Source: an uncultured Ruminococcus sp.
GTDB taxonomy: Bacteria > Bacillota > Clostridia > Oscillospirales > Ruminococcaceae
Reading direction: 5' to 3'
DNA length: 26,474 bases
Assembly (NCBI RefSeq): GCF_946187255.1
Contig: NZ_CAMHRZ010000013.1
Location: forward strand, 1 to 26,474
The notes under the pieces were generated by a model. The model was not told the origin of the DNA. It saw only the letters and a program-made list of their open reading frames with translations, and ran no database searches. A program made the position numbers and the translations under genes. Shown piece by piece: positions 15,630-25,400 of the stretch. Numbering within the stretch: the first letter of the stretch is position 1; each line of letters begins with the position of its first letter.

Positions 15630-16445
15630 ATGGCAGAGGTAAGGGTAAGGATAACAAAGATAACAGATGACGGGAATTACCCAATGTGGGCGGAGGCGGA
15701 GTTCACCGACCGCAGAGGTGTGAAGCATATATTCCGCGACAAGTTGCCTGTATTCGCGTATGACGATACGGACATTACCTGTCCCCGTGAGGGCGTATTG
15801 AGGTGCTTCATCGCGGAGGAAAAGGAAGAAAGCTGCATCATAGATACCGCTCTGCCCGATGATGTGGAGGACGCTGACGGCGGGACACGTTTTGAAGTGG
15901 ATAAAGCGGAGGTAACTCCCGCATTTGAAAAAAGCAGGAGTATGCACCGTATAGCGGATGAAGCCTTTGAAAAGGTCTATAAAAGCTATGATGACAGCGT
16001 GATGGAATACTTCTTTATGAGGAGCGATGAGCCATACAGCGGTGAAAGTTCCCACAGGAACGCTGCGCTTTTCACGATGGAGATACTGAGCGGTATGTGC
16101 AGTGCGGAGGACGGCATCCTGCTGAGTTACGCCCCCGATATGATGAAGTGCAAAGCCCTATCTCCGCAGGAGTTTTTCGGAGACCCCGATTTCCCGCAGA
16201 AATGCCGCTACTACAGAGCATTTACCGACCCGCCCTACGGTTCAAAATATCATGCGGGCGACTATAAGTATATAAACTCACTGCTGTTCCCGAAAGGCGT
16301 AGAGGATACGGAGATATACGAATGGAGCAGTGACTGGTCGGAGTATTTTGCGGACGGCAACGAATGGTGGGGCTGTATGTATCATACCGTATATGACAGG
16401 GCTATGGACAGATATGTGGTCATAGCGGCTTCGGCAACAGATTAG
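15630..16445 (+). CDS. Hypothetical protein with immunity-like N-terminal domain
   Basis: A 271-residue soluble, acidic protein. The first ~95 residues (from RVRITKITDDGNYP through FTDRRGVKHIFRDKLPVF to GGTRFEV) resemble a small domain I have seen in stand-alone proteins encoded near polymorphic toxin immunity genes. That domain has the recurring 'D..G.KH.F.EK.PV' and 'ETRFEV' patterns. This is a recalled resemblance, not a searched match. The C-terminal ~165 residues are rich in aromatic and acidic residues (EYFFMRSDEPYSGESS, YEWSSDWSEYFADGNEWWG) and were not recognised. No signal peptide or membrane segment is present. AAGGAG lies 5 nt before the ATG. It is third in the operon, and no toxin gene is adjacent. 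Confidence 0.75.
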   Translation: MAEVRVRITKITDDGNYPMWAEAEFTDRRGVKHIFRDKLPVFAYDDTDITCPREGVLRCFIAEEKEESCIIDTALPDDVEDADGGTRFEVDKAEVTPAFEKSRSMHRIADEAFEKVYKSYDDSVMEYFFMRSDEPYSGESSHRNAALFTMEILSGMCSAEDGILLSYAPDMMKCKALSPQEFFGDPDFPQKCRYYRAFTDPPYGSKYHAGDYKYINSLLFPKGVEDTEIYEWSSDWSEYFADGNEWWGCMYHTVYDRAMDRYVVIAASATD

Positions 16446-16455
16446 GAGGATGACT

Positions 16456-16848
16456 ATGGAAGGAAACGAGATACGTCTGAAACACCTGGCTGACAATGTG
16501 TATACCGATGCGGTCGTCAGCGAGACAGAGGACAGTGACGGGATAATGCTGTCAACGTTCGCGGACGGAAAGCTGTTTTCGGGGAAGGACGAGGATTATT
16601 TCACAGCCTTCAGAAAGCTGCGCGACAGTCTGCTGACGGAGGGCTACGGTATGTGCTGTGCGGGCGCAAGGATAAACGCTGTGCAGTCGGGGATGATGGC
16701 AGGCACCGACAGGGTGTATCTGGTAAGTCTGGGCGAAAAGGCTGTGCAGAGCAATGTCAGGGGGATATTTGACTATGTGGATATGGATAACTTCCCCGAC
16801 AGTGCCGAACAGGACGAGTTTACCGAAAAGTTTTACAGGTCGATATAA
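16456..16848 (+). CDS. Small hypothetical protein of an immunity-associated family
   Basis: A 130-residue acidic soluble protein. The segment AFRKLRDSLLTEGYGMCCAG, then ARINAVQSGM, RVYLVSLGEKA and GIFDYVD, matches by memory a widespread small family. Its members read like 'LR..LE..G..L.C.G.R..V.PSGM' and end in 'IFD', and they often lie beside polymorphic toxin immunity genes. Function is unknown. Two ATGs are close together: the one at 16450 overlaps the ribosome site AGGAGG (16444-16449), so the ATG at 16456 is chosen. It follows the previous gene by ten bases and precedes cheA by 39 bases. Confidence 0.75.
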   Translation: MEGNEIRLKHLADNVYTDAVVSETEDSDGIMLSTFADGKLFSGKDEDYFTAFRKLRDSLLTEGYGMCCAGARINAVQSGMMAGTDRVYLVSLGEKAVQSNVRGIFDYVDMDNFPDSAEQDEFTEKFYRSI

Positions 16849-16887
16849 CGTTTGTGGGGATATTTGAGTTACGGGCGGTGAGATGAT

Positions 16888-19320
16888 ATGCCAAAATTTG
16901 ACGAAAGCATGGAGAGCATGGTCGATACCTTCTTGTTTGAAACGGGCGAACTGCTTGAAAATCTGGACGAGATACTCATGAGAGCCGAACAGGCTGAGGA
17001 GATCTCCATGATAGAGGAGGACGACATTGCGGAGATATTCCGCACAATGCACACGATAAAGGGTTCGGCGGCGATGATGGGCTTGCAGAATATGTCAACT
17101 CTTGCTCATGCGATGGAGGATATGTTCTTTATCATACGCGAAAAGACCTATGTGCAGACAGACAAGCCCGCACTATTTGAACTGCTGTACAAAAGCAGTG
17201 ATGCACTGAAGGGTGAGCTGGAAAATCTTTCCGATGAGGACATACCTCTGACGGATTTTACCGATCTGATAGACAAGATACACGGGCTGGCGGCTTTCTT
17301 CAAGGGTGAGGGCGGTGCGCAGAGTTCGCCCGAAAATTCTCTGCCCGAAGATATATTCGCTGATAATGAGCCCGATGATATGTTCACCTACAGGCTACGT
17401 TATGCCGACAGCTGCGAGATGCCCTCTGCGAGGGCGATAGTGCTGCTGCGCAAGCTGGGTGCTGTGGCGGAGGTCTGCCGTACTATACCCGCCGACCTTG
17501 ATGATGATAACGCCGATGCTTCGATAAAGGCGGCGGGGCTTTTCATCAAGCTGGTAACAGACAGCAGGTCTGCGGTGGAGAAAGTGCTGGCTGCGGGCAT
17601 GAACGTTGAGAATTTCGAGCTGTTCACCCGCGATATGCTGAAAGCGGGCAACGCTGTTCCCGCAAAGCAGGAAGTCGTGATACCCGACGGTGTTTTCCTG
17701 CCCGATGATCCCGATGAACTGCTGACCTACCGCGTTATCTACAGCGAGAGCTGTGCTATGCCCTCTGCAAGAGCGATGGTGCTGCTGCGCAAACTTGGGG
17801 CTTTTGCGGAGGTATGCCGAACGGTGCCCGAAGATATGGACGCTGACGGTGCGGATGAAGCCATAACTAAGGACGGGCTTTACATAAAGCTGATAACGGA
17901 CGATGTCAATGCGGTGGAAAGACTGCTGGACAGCGGCATAAATGTGGAGAGCGCACTTCCCGTGAAGAAGCCCGCAGTTACGGATAAGCCCGCTGCGGTG
18001 ACTGTGAAGGAAGAAAAGAAGCAGGAGGAAAAGACGGATACTCCCGCCGAAGCTGTCAGTGAAAAGCCTGCGGAGCAGAAAAAGCCCGCAGCCAAAAGTC
18101 AGAAGAAGGATCACAAGGAGCAGAGTCTTTTGACGGTGAAGCTGGAAAAGCTGGACAGACTGCTGGATCTGGTATCGGAGATAGTAATAACCGAAAGTGC
18201 GGTGGTATCATCGCCCGACCTGCGGGGACTGGAGACAAAGCTTGACCGCTTCAACAAGTCCTCACGAGAACTTAAAAAGCTGACGGACGAATTGCAGGAC
18301 GTTGTCATGTCACTGCGAATGGTGCCTGTTTCCACAGCCTTCCAGAAGATGAACAGAGTAGTCCGCGACATGAACAATACCCTTAAAAAGAATGCCACAC
18401 TGGTATTTCGCGGAGAGGATACTGAGGTGGACAAATCCATCGTGGATATGCTGGGCGACCCGCTGATGCATATCGTCAGGAATGCGGTGGATCACGGTAT
18501 CGAAACGCCCGAAGAACGTGCGGCGGCTGGAAAGACCAATGCGCCCACTGTCACGCTGAGTGCGGGCTATGAGTCCAATGAGGTAGTCATCTCCTGCAAG
18601 GACAACGGTGCGGGCATGGATGCCGCAAAGATACTTGCAAAGGCAAAGAAGAACGGTCTGCTGACAAAGCCCGAGAGCGAATACACCGAAAAGGAGATAT
18701 TCAACTTTGTGGTGATGGCAGGATTTTCCACCAATGAATCGGTAACGCAGTACAGCGGACGCGGTGTGGGAATGGATGTCGTAAAGCAGAACATCGAAAA
18801 GATCGGCGGCAAGCTGATAGTATCCTCACAGTTGGGCAAAGGCAGTATGTTCACCATAAGGATACCGCTTTCGCTGTCCATCGTCGATGTGCTGAGCGTG
18901 GATATAGGCGGCAGCAGCATATCCATACCTGTGGCGACGGTGCGCGAGGCTTTCTCATGCAGGGAGGACAGCGTAATAGTCGATCCCGAAGGACATGAGT
19001 TCATATACCTGCGGGACAAATGCCTGCCGCTGATACGTCTTGGTGAGAAATTACAGCTGGAAACGGAGATCACCGACCCCACAAAGGGTATATGCATATA
19101 CTGCCGTGAAGGTGCCTGTGAAGCGGTGCTGCTGGCAGACAGGATAGTATGCGACCAGCAGGTGGTGGTAAAGCCGTTCTCGCCGCTGCTGGACGGGCTG
19201 CACCTTAAAGAAGCGGGAATGGCGGGCTGTTCCATACTGGGTGACGGAAGTATCACTATGATACTCGATATGCAGTCGCTGCTGGGTGGCGAGGCAGGAG
19301 AGGAGGAGGGCAATGGCTGA
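16888..19320 (+). CDS. cheA: Chemotaxis histidine kinase CheA with duplicated P2-like domain
   Basis: An 810-residue CheA. P1 (HPt, ~1-125) carries the phosphorylated H55 in RTMHTIKGSAAMMG. Residues 163-243 and 276-356 are two closely similar domains (SC.MPSARA.VLLRKLGA.AEVCRT) in the place of the response-regulator-docking P2 domain. A charged Ala/Lys/Glu/Pro-rich linker (~360-410) follows. P3, for dimerisation, begins near 413 (VKLEKLDRLLDLVSEIVI). P4, the ATP-binding domain, has the N box MHIVRNAVDHGIETPEE, the G1 box DNGAGMD and the G2 box GRGVGMDVV. P5, the CheW-like coupling domain, fills ~670-805. All catalytic boxes look intact. The stop codon overlaps the start of cheW. No cheY, cheB, cheR or receptor gene is in the window, so its targets must be elsewhere. 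Confidence 0.95.
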   Translation: MPKFDESMESMVDTFLFETGELLENLDEILMRAEQAEEISMIEEDDIAEIFRTMHTIKGSAAMMGLQNMSTLAHAMEDMFFIIREKTYVQTDKPALFELLYKSSDALKGELENLSDEDIPLTDFTDLIDKIHGLAAFFKGEGGAQSSPENSLPEDIFADNEPDDMFTYRLRYADSCEMPSARAIVLLRKLGAVAEVCRTIPADLDDDNADASIKAAGLFIKLVTDSRSAVEKVLAAGMNVENFELFTRDMLKAGNAVPAKQEVVIPDGVFLPDDPDELLTYRVIYSESCAMPSARAMVLLRKLGAFAEVCRTVPEDMDADGADEAITKDGLYIKLITDDVNAVERLLDSGINVESALPVKKPAVTDKPAAVTVKEEKKQEEKTDTPAEAVSEKPAEQKKPAAKSQKKDHKEQSLLTVKLEKLDRLLDLVSEIVITESAVVSSPDLRGLETKLDRFNKSSRELKKLTDELQDVVMSLRMVPVSTAFQKMNRVVRDMNNTLKKNATLVFRGEDTEVDKSIVDMLGDPLMHIVRNAVDHGIETPEERAAAGKTNAPTVTLSAGYESNEVVISCKDNGAGMDAAKILAKAKKNGLLTKPESEYTEKEIFNFVVMAGFSTNESVTQYSGRGVGMDVVKQNIEKIGGKLIVSSQLGKGSMFTIRIPLSLSIVDVLSVDIGGSSISIPVATVREAFSCREDSVIVDPEGHEFIYLRDKCLPLIRLGEKLQLETEITDPTKGICIYCREGACEAVLLADRIVCDQQVVVKPFSPLLDGLHLKEAGMAGCSILGDGSITMILDMQSLLGGEAGEEEGNG
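17374..17616 (+). repeat. Internal cheA repeat, unit 1
   Basis: Encodes the first P2-like domain (residues 163-243). The DNA itself, not only the protein, is clearly similar to the unit 339 bp downstream, for example through the ATGCCCTCTGC block, indicating a fairly recent in-frame duplication. Confidence 0.85.
17713..17955 (+). repeat. Internal cheA repeat, unit 2
   Basis: Encodes the second P2-like domain (residues 276-356), related to the unit starting at 17374. By eye roughly two-thirds of the residues are identical, with the SARA.VLLRKLGA core unchanged. Confidence 0.85.
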
Positions 19321-19747
19321 TCTCAACGAACTTATCGAAAACGGCGGTCAGCTGCTGACCTTCGTTGCGGGGGATGAACAGTATGGCTTTTACATACTGG
19401 ATGTGGCGGATATCATCGAGATACCCGAATTGACAAGGATACCCACCGCACCGCCATTTATCAAGGGGCTGATGAACCACAGGGGCAAGGCAGTGCCCGT
19501 GATGGATCTGCGTATGCGGCTGGGCAAGCCCGAAGGCGAGTACGACGATCACAGCTGTGTGATCGTGCTGGAGATAAACACCATGCAGTGCGGGCTGATA
19601 GTGGACAGGGTGAGCGACGTGGAAAGGGTCACTCCGGATATGATAGTGCGTTCGCCTGTGGATAACGGACTGGTGCGGGGATTTGTGATGCATGAGGACA
19701 AAAGCAGGATATCCATCCTGGATCCCGGTGTGGTGGCAAGAACATGA
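19313..19747 (+). CDS. cheW: Chemotaxis coupling protein CheW
   Basis: A 144-residue single-domain CheW that links receptors to CheA. Typical features are QLLTFVAGDEQYGFYILDV, ADIIEIPELTRIPTAPPFIK, GLMNHRGKAVPVMDLRMRLG with the conserved NhRGkavPV.DL pattern, and LIVDRVSDVERV. The ATG at 19313 lies inside the last codons of cheA (8-base overlap) and has GAGGAGG just upstream, so it is co-translated with the kinase. It ends the six-gene operon, with a terminator nine bases after the stop. Confidence 0.95.
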   Translation: MADLNELIENGGQLLTFVAGDEQYGFYILDVADIIEIPELTRIPTAPPFIKGLMNHRGKAVPVMDLRMRLGKPEGEYDDHSCVIVLEINTMQCGLIVDRVSDVERVTPDMIVRSPVDNGLVRGFVMHEDKSRISILDPGVVART

Positions 19748-19755
19748 TATGATGG

Positions 19756-19784
19756 GAGAAGTATCAGGCGATGCTTCTCTTTTT
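19756..19784 (+). terminator. Intrinsic terminator of the cheAW operon
   Basis: GAGAAGTATC (19756-19765) pairs with GATGCTTCTC (19770-19779), one pair being U-G, around an AGGC loop. Five T follow. Confidence 0.9.
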
Positions 19785-19811
19785 CTGTACGATATTTGGG
19801 ACAATAAGCTA

Positions 19812-19840
19812 TTGAAATGCTGTGACAAAAGTGCTATAAT
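19812..19840 (+). promoter_or_regulatory. Promoter of addBA
   Basis: TTGAAA (19812-19817), a 17-bp spacer and a perfect TATAAT (19835-19840), ~40 bp ahead of the addB start codon. Confidence 0.88.
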
Positions 19841-19879
19841 AACAAAAAAAGTTGATAATAACCGACGGGAGGTAATAAA

Positions 19880-22417
19880 ATGCAGGAAAAGATATTGCTG
19901 ATGCCCGCCGCTGACGGTACGGAGCTGGTGCGCAGTCTGGCGGCGAGAGGTGTATGCTGTGCAGGTCTGACGGTGACGGACGGTGCGGGACTGGCAAGGA
20001 TAGGGCTGACAAACAGCGGCAAAACCGTAAAAGGCAGGCTGATAGATACAAGGCAGCAGACTGCCATTGCCGCACAGATGCTGGCGGAGGAAAACAGCGG
20101 GTTAGACTACTTCAAGCCTGCGGCATACGCGGATGCAAAGCTGCTTTCGGCGGCACTGGACAAGCTGCGCATGACTGCCGATGATGATACTCTCCACAGG
20201 GTGCTGCCAAAGGGTCTGTTCAGCGAGAAAAACAAGGCGGTGCTGGCGGCGCTGGATGAATACGAAAGGATACTGGCAGAAAATGGGCTGACAGACAGGG
20301 TATCGGTGATGCGGCAGGCGCTGGCGGAGTGCAGTGAGCTGGACAGGGACAAGTATACCCTTTCACAGGTGGCTGAATACCCCCTTGCACCGCTGGAAAG
20401 ACAGCTGCTGGAAAAGCTGTCGGGTGGGCGTGCCGAAAAGCTGACCATAGCCGAGCTTTACGGCTGCGGTGAGGGGGAGCCGAGAGCGGTGAGCCTGACG
20501 GAAGCCTACGGCGCGTCAAACGAGGCAGAGGATATAATAAATACTGTATTCACCGAAAAACTGCCGTTAGACAGATGCGTTGTCGCAGTGACCGACAGCG
20601 CGAAGTATACACAGCTTTTTGCGGAGATATGCGGCAGATACGATATACCCTTCACACTGGGATGCGGCACGCTGATGACCGGCACACTGCCCGCAAAGCT
20701 GCTTTCGCTGATACCCGTATGGGCGGTATCGGGCAGTTTCGGGACGGACGGGCTTTACGGCATGATATTCAGCGAAGCCTTTGACCGCAAAAAGCTGAGG
20801 ACGGTATGTTTCGGGGAAGCTGAGGATGCGGGCAGCAGGCTGAAAGCGGGCATAGAGATGGCAGGAAATATGCGTCTTGGCTGGGATGCCGAACTGAATG
20901 CAAAGCGCATAAAAGCCTATCGTGACACCCTTGACCCCAACAGTAAGGACAGGGATACTATCCGTGAGATAAAAGCCCTTGATGCGGCGGAGAAGATCTC
21001 TGCGGAGATGCAGAAGGGTGCGGCGTACATCATCGAGAACTATGCCGCAGTACGAAAAAATGCTATGGGCAGGTTCGACAGTGCCGCAAAGCATAAGCTG
21101 ACAGAACAGCTGAAAGATCTTTCGGACGGTGAAGTGAACGAGGTGATACCACAGCTGCTGAGCGGGTATGTATGCCCCGAGAACAGCCGCAGCGGTGCGC
21201 TGCATATCACAACGATAGAAAAGGCATACTGCACGATGCGGGATGAGATGTTCATAGCGGGACTTTCGGCGGATAATTTTCCGGGTATGCCCCATGAGGA
21301 TCATCTGGTGCTGGATGATGACTGCCGTCTGTTCCCCGAAGGCGACCTGCCCTTATCTACGGAGATAACTATGCGCCGAAAGGATATACTGCGCAGTCTT
21401 TTGTGTCTTGCGGATGCGATGGGATGCAGGACAAGGCTTTCCTGCTATGATTACGAGCTTTCAGAGATGAAGGACGAGAACCGTTCCTCTGCGCTGGAGG
21501 AACTGCGGGACACTTTGGGTATCACCGAAAGCCGTCACACAGGCTTTTTTGATGCGCCCCTTTCACCCGAAGCCGCCGCAGGAAAAGAATACATCAAGGG
21601 CGTACTGCCCAAAGGCAAGCCCGCCGAACCGTTAAAGGATGTGCCCATCACCGACCTGAGAGGCTTCAAGAAGTATTCGCCGTCGGATATTGGGATATTC
21701 TTCCAATGCCCGAAACACTTCCTGCTGAGTGTGATACTCGGGCTCGACCCCTGTGAGAGCGACGACCCGTTGACGGTGATAACCGCAAGAGATTTCGGCA
21801 AGCTGCTGCACAAGCTGATGGAGATAAGCGCTGTTGATCCTTCCATGACAATGCAGGAACTGCTGGATCTTGGCGGTGCGATGTTCGATAACTATCTGCT
21901 GAAACGCCCGCCGCTGGATGCGAATGCCGCTGTAAGGGAGAAAGCGGAGTTCATGAGATGCGCCGAAAATGCGCTGATAATGCAGCAGGGAAACGAAGTC
22001 ATTTCGGCGGAGAATAAATACACGGTGCCTTATGAGGATATGGGCATCACGCTGACGGGTCTGCCCGACCGTGTGGAGATATGTCCCGACGGCAGCGGAC
22101 TGATAGCGGATTTCAAAACGGGACGGGTGCTGAAACACACCGATGATGATATCGACAGCTGTCTGCAAACGGTGATATACGCCTATATGATGGAGAAAAA
22201 CGGTGTATCCGTAAGCGGGTGCGAGTACAGGTATGTCCGTCTTAATAAGGTGGTAAGCTGCCGCTATGACGAGGATATGAAACAGCGGCTGTATGAAAAG
22301 CTGAGTGTATTCGCAAAGGCTTTGGAGAACAGTGAGTTCGGGTGTACCGACAACAGCGATGATTGCAGGTACTGCCCCCACAGCGGTATATGCGGAAGAG
22401 AGGAGGAACAGGCATGA
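19880..22417 (+). CDS. addB: AddB-like nuclease subunit of helicase-nuclease
   Basis: An 845-residue AddB-type protein, partner of AddA in processing double-strand breaks for RecA. The C-terminal third is a PD-(D/E)XK nuclease with an iron-sulfur staple. C610 (FFQCPKHF) pairs at long range with C829, C832 and C838 (CRYCPHSGIC), the same C-x2-C-x5-C spacing as in B. subtilis AddB. The catalytic strand is LPDRVEI then LIADFKTG with D744 and K746. The N-terminal ~570 residues are a diverged helicase-like region; no Walker A motif was found, so it probably has no ATPase function. It is ~300 residues shorter than B. subtilis AddB. GGGAGG precedes the ATG. The stop overlaps the addA start by four bases. 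Confidence 0.88.
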   Translation: MQEKILLMPAADGTELVRSLAARGVCCAGLTVTDGAGLARIGLTNSGKTVKGRLIDTRQQTAIAAQMLAEENSGLDYFKPAAYADAKLLSAALDKLRMTADDDTLHRVLPKGLFSEKNKAVLAALDEYERILAENGLTDRVSVMRQALAECSELDRDKYTLSQVAEYPLAPLERQLLEKLSGGRAEKLTIAELYGCGEGEPRAVSLTEAYGASNEAEDIINTVFTEKLPLDRCVVAVTDSAKYTQLFAEICGRYDIPFTLGCGTLMTGTLPAKLLSLIPVWAVSGSFGTDGLYGMIFSEAFDRKKLRTVCFGEAEDAGSRLKAGIEMAGNMRLGWDAELNAKRIKAYRDTLDPNSKDRDTIREIKALDAAEKISAEMQKGAAYIIENYAAVRKNAMGRFDSAAKHKLTEQLKDLSDGEVNEVIPQLLSGYVCPENSRSGALHITTIEKAYCTMRDEMFIAGLSADNFPGMPHEDHLVLDDDCRLFPEGDLPLSTEITMRRKDILRSLLCLADAMGCRTRLSCYDYELSEMKDENRSSALEELRDTLGITESRHTGFFDAPLSPEAAAGKEYIKGVLPKGKPAEPLKDVPITDLRGFKKYSPSDIGIFFQCPKHFLLSVILGLDPCESDDPLTVITARDFGKLLHKLMEISAVDPSMTMQELLDLGGAMFDNYLLKRPPLDANAAVREKAEFMRCAENALIMQQGNEVISAENKYTVPYEDMGITLTGLPDRVEICPDGSGLIADFKTGRVLKHTDDDIDSCLQTVIYAYMMEKNGVSVSGCEYRYVRLNKVVSCRYDEDMKQRLYEKLSVFAKALENSEFGCTDNSDDCRYCPHSGICGREEEQA

Positions 22418-25400
22418 GCGGCAATGTTTCATTCACAGGCACCGAAACTGACAGGAGCTTTTTCGTGGAAGCGGGCGCAGGTTCGGGAAAGACAACGGGA
22501 CTTGTGGCGCGTATGATAAATATGGTGGAAGAGGGCATTGACGGCAGAGAGATAGATATAAGCGAGATATGCGCCATAACCTTCACCAATGCGGCGGCAA
22601 AGGAGTTCTACGGGCGTTTCCGCAAAAAGCTGACGGAGGAGATAGAGCTGACTAAGGACGAAGTCAGGCGGGAACGCTGCAAAAAAGCCCTTGAAAACAT
22701 CGACCTTTGCTTTATGGGCACGATAGACTCATTCTGCAACACTCTGCTGAGTGCGCACCCCAACGAAGCCGCCATACCCGCATCGGCTTCGGTGCTGACA
22801 AGTGAGGAATTCTCGGAGAAGTGCCGAAAGGAATATGAGCGGATGATATCGGGGAAGTACGATGACCCCTCGATACGGGCAAAGGCGGCGCTTTACTGTA
22901 TGTACATCCCCGCAAACAAGAGGGAAGAGCTTTTCTGCAAGCTGATGGATATGCTGAAAAACCACCGCGAATCGGAGATAGTATACAGCAAACCAAAGGG
23001 CGATCCCGATGTCAACTTTAAAAGGGAGTACGACAGCCTGAGAAATCTGGTCAGCGCCATCGTGCAGGACCCCTCACTGGTATGGGAAAATAAGGAAGCG
23101 GCAGGCGCATTCGAGGACTTGAAGAAGTACGCTCCCGAACTGAACAAAAAGCTGTCGGAGAATATCATGACGGCGATATACACAGTCGGCGGGCTGAAAA
23201 AGCTAAAGCTGAAAAGCCTTTCTCCTGCGGTGCAGGCAGCCGATCCGGGTATATTCTCAAAAGCCCCCAAAGGCGGGCTGGTGGTGGATGAGGAGACCCT
23301 GAGAGCGTATTACGGGGCTTTTGCTGAGGAACAGTACAGCGCGGCGATAGACTTTGTATGTTCGGCGCTGAAGACCATGACGGCACAGCTGAGAAGTCTG
23401 GGCAAGCTGACATTTTTTGACTATCTGCTGTATCTGCGCGATCTTCTGCGGGATGATGCGGCAAAGGGCGGCAGGCTGATATCCTATATCTCACGGAGAT
23501 ACAAGTATTATCTGGTGGACGAGTTCCAGGATACCGACCCGTTGCAGGCGGAGATACTATTTTACCTCACAGCGGAAAAGCCCGTTGAGAACTGGTACGA
23601 ATGTGTGCCGCGAAAGGGCTCGCTGTACATTGTGGGCGACCCGAAGCAGTCGATATACAGCTTCAAGGGGGCGGATGTGCGCTCCTTTATGAACATAAGG
23701 AGTATGTTTGACAGCGACGACCGCAGAGTATTGAAACTCAACAAGAACTACCGCTCAACGCCCTCACTGTGCCGCTGGTTCAACAGCGTGTTCAATATTC
23801 TCCTGCCGACAAATACCGCCGACAACAGCAGATTTGAGGACATACCCGTAGATGACGATGCAAAGGATATCTGCACCAACGGCGTGTACTACTTCAAGAC
23901 CTATGAAAAGGAAGCCGAAAGATGCGACAAAGCACAGCTTCCGCAGATAATAAACAGGCTGGTGGGCGACCCGGCGCTGACTATACGCCGAAAGGACAAG
24001 TACGGCAAGGTGTATACCGACAGCATCCGCTACAGCGATATAATGGTGATAGTTCCGCAGAATGATGATGTGGGGGATTATATGCAGCATCTCACCGCTG
24101 AGAGGATACCTGTGATGGCAGAGGGCAGAGTGCTGTTCTCTGAATGCAGGCTGCTGAAAAGCCTGTATCTTGCGGCGGCTGCCATTGCTTCACCCGATGA
24201 CGGTATGGCAGTATATGCGGCGCTGACCAGCGGTCTCTTCGGCATAACACAGGGTGAGTTCATACAGCTGAGAAGCAAAGAACTGCGGGTATCGCTGTAC
24301 AGTTACAGTGAAGATGCGCTGAAAGGATACCCGAACATACAGAAGGCACTGGAGACACTTCACGACCTGCATATCAGGGCGGCGGCGCTTTCGCCGTCAG
24401 CGGCTGCGGATATGATAACGGCAGAGCTGGATATATTCCGAAAGGCGGACAGCACCGATATGGAGTATCTGTGCTACGCAAGAGAGCTTCTGAGGAATGC
24501 GGAGTGCAGCGGAGAGGTCAAGACACTGAAAGATGCGGCGGCATTCTTCGGGGCGCTGATAGACGGCAGTGTTAAGCAGGCAAGATGCATCTCTCTGCAA
24601 AAGGGGCTTGACAGAGTAAGGCTGGCAAATCTTCACAAAGTAAAGGGTCTGGAAGCGCCTGTTGTGATACTGGCGGCACCCGGTGGTTCAAAGAAGAGCG
24701 AGTCCATGAGCATTGAGCGCACCAACGACGGCGAGACCGTTAAGGTATTCGATGTGAAGTCGGGGAACTACCCGCTGATATCCACAGCGCAGTATACCGC
24801 CGAAAAGGAAGCCGCCAATGCAAGACGGGAAGCCGAACAGCTGCGCCTGATGTACGTTGCGGCGACACGCGCAAAGGATATACTTATAATATCGGCACCG
24901 CAGATAAAGACGGGACTGGCTAACGGCATCTACTGGAAAAGACTGGCAGAACACTGCAAAGAGGATCAGGAATTCTTCACCGTTTTCGGCGCACCCGATG
25001 CGGCGCAGACTCCCGCAAAGCGCACGGAGACCGACTGCGGAAAGCTGTTTGACGAAGCAGTATGCACCGACCTGACGGAGGAAAAATGCAGGAAGGAGAC
25101 CTACACAGTGCGCAGACCAAGCGATATAAAGGCGCATAAAAAGAGCGATGAGGACGTTCAGACGGACGCTGAGGATACGGAGATAACTGGGGAGGAAGTC
25201 TCTGCGGGTGAAGACCGTCTGAGTCATGTTCCCGCCAATGTGACAGGCACAATGGCACACAGGCTGATGGAGATACTTGTGACCTCAAAGGGCACTGCAA
25301 AACGCGATGACGCAGTGGCGGAGATAATCAGCGATTACTGGCAGGAGGACGAAGCTGTCAGCGATATGCTTTGCAGGCTGTGGGACGTTATGATGAGCGG

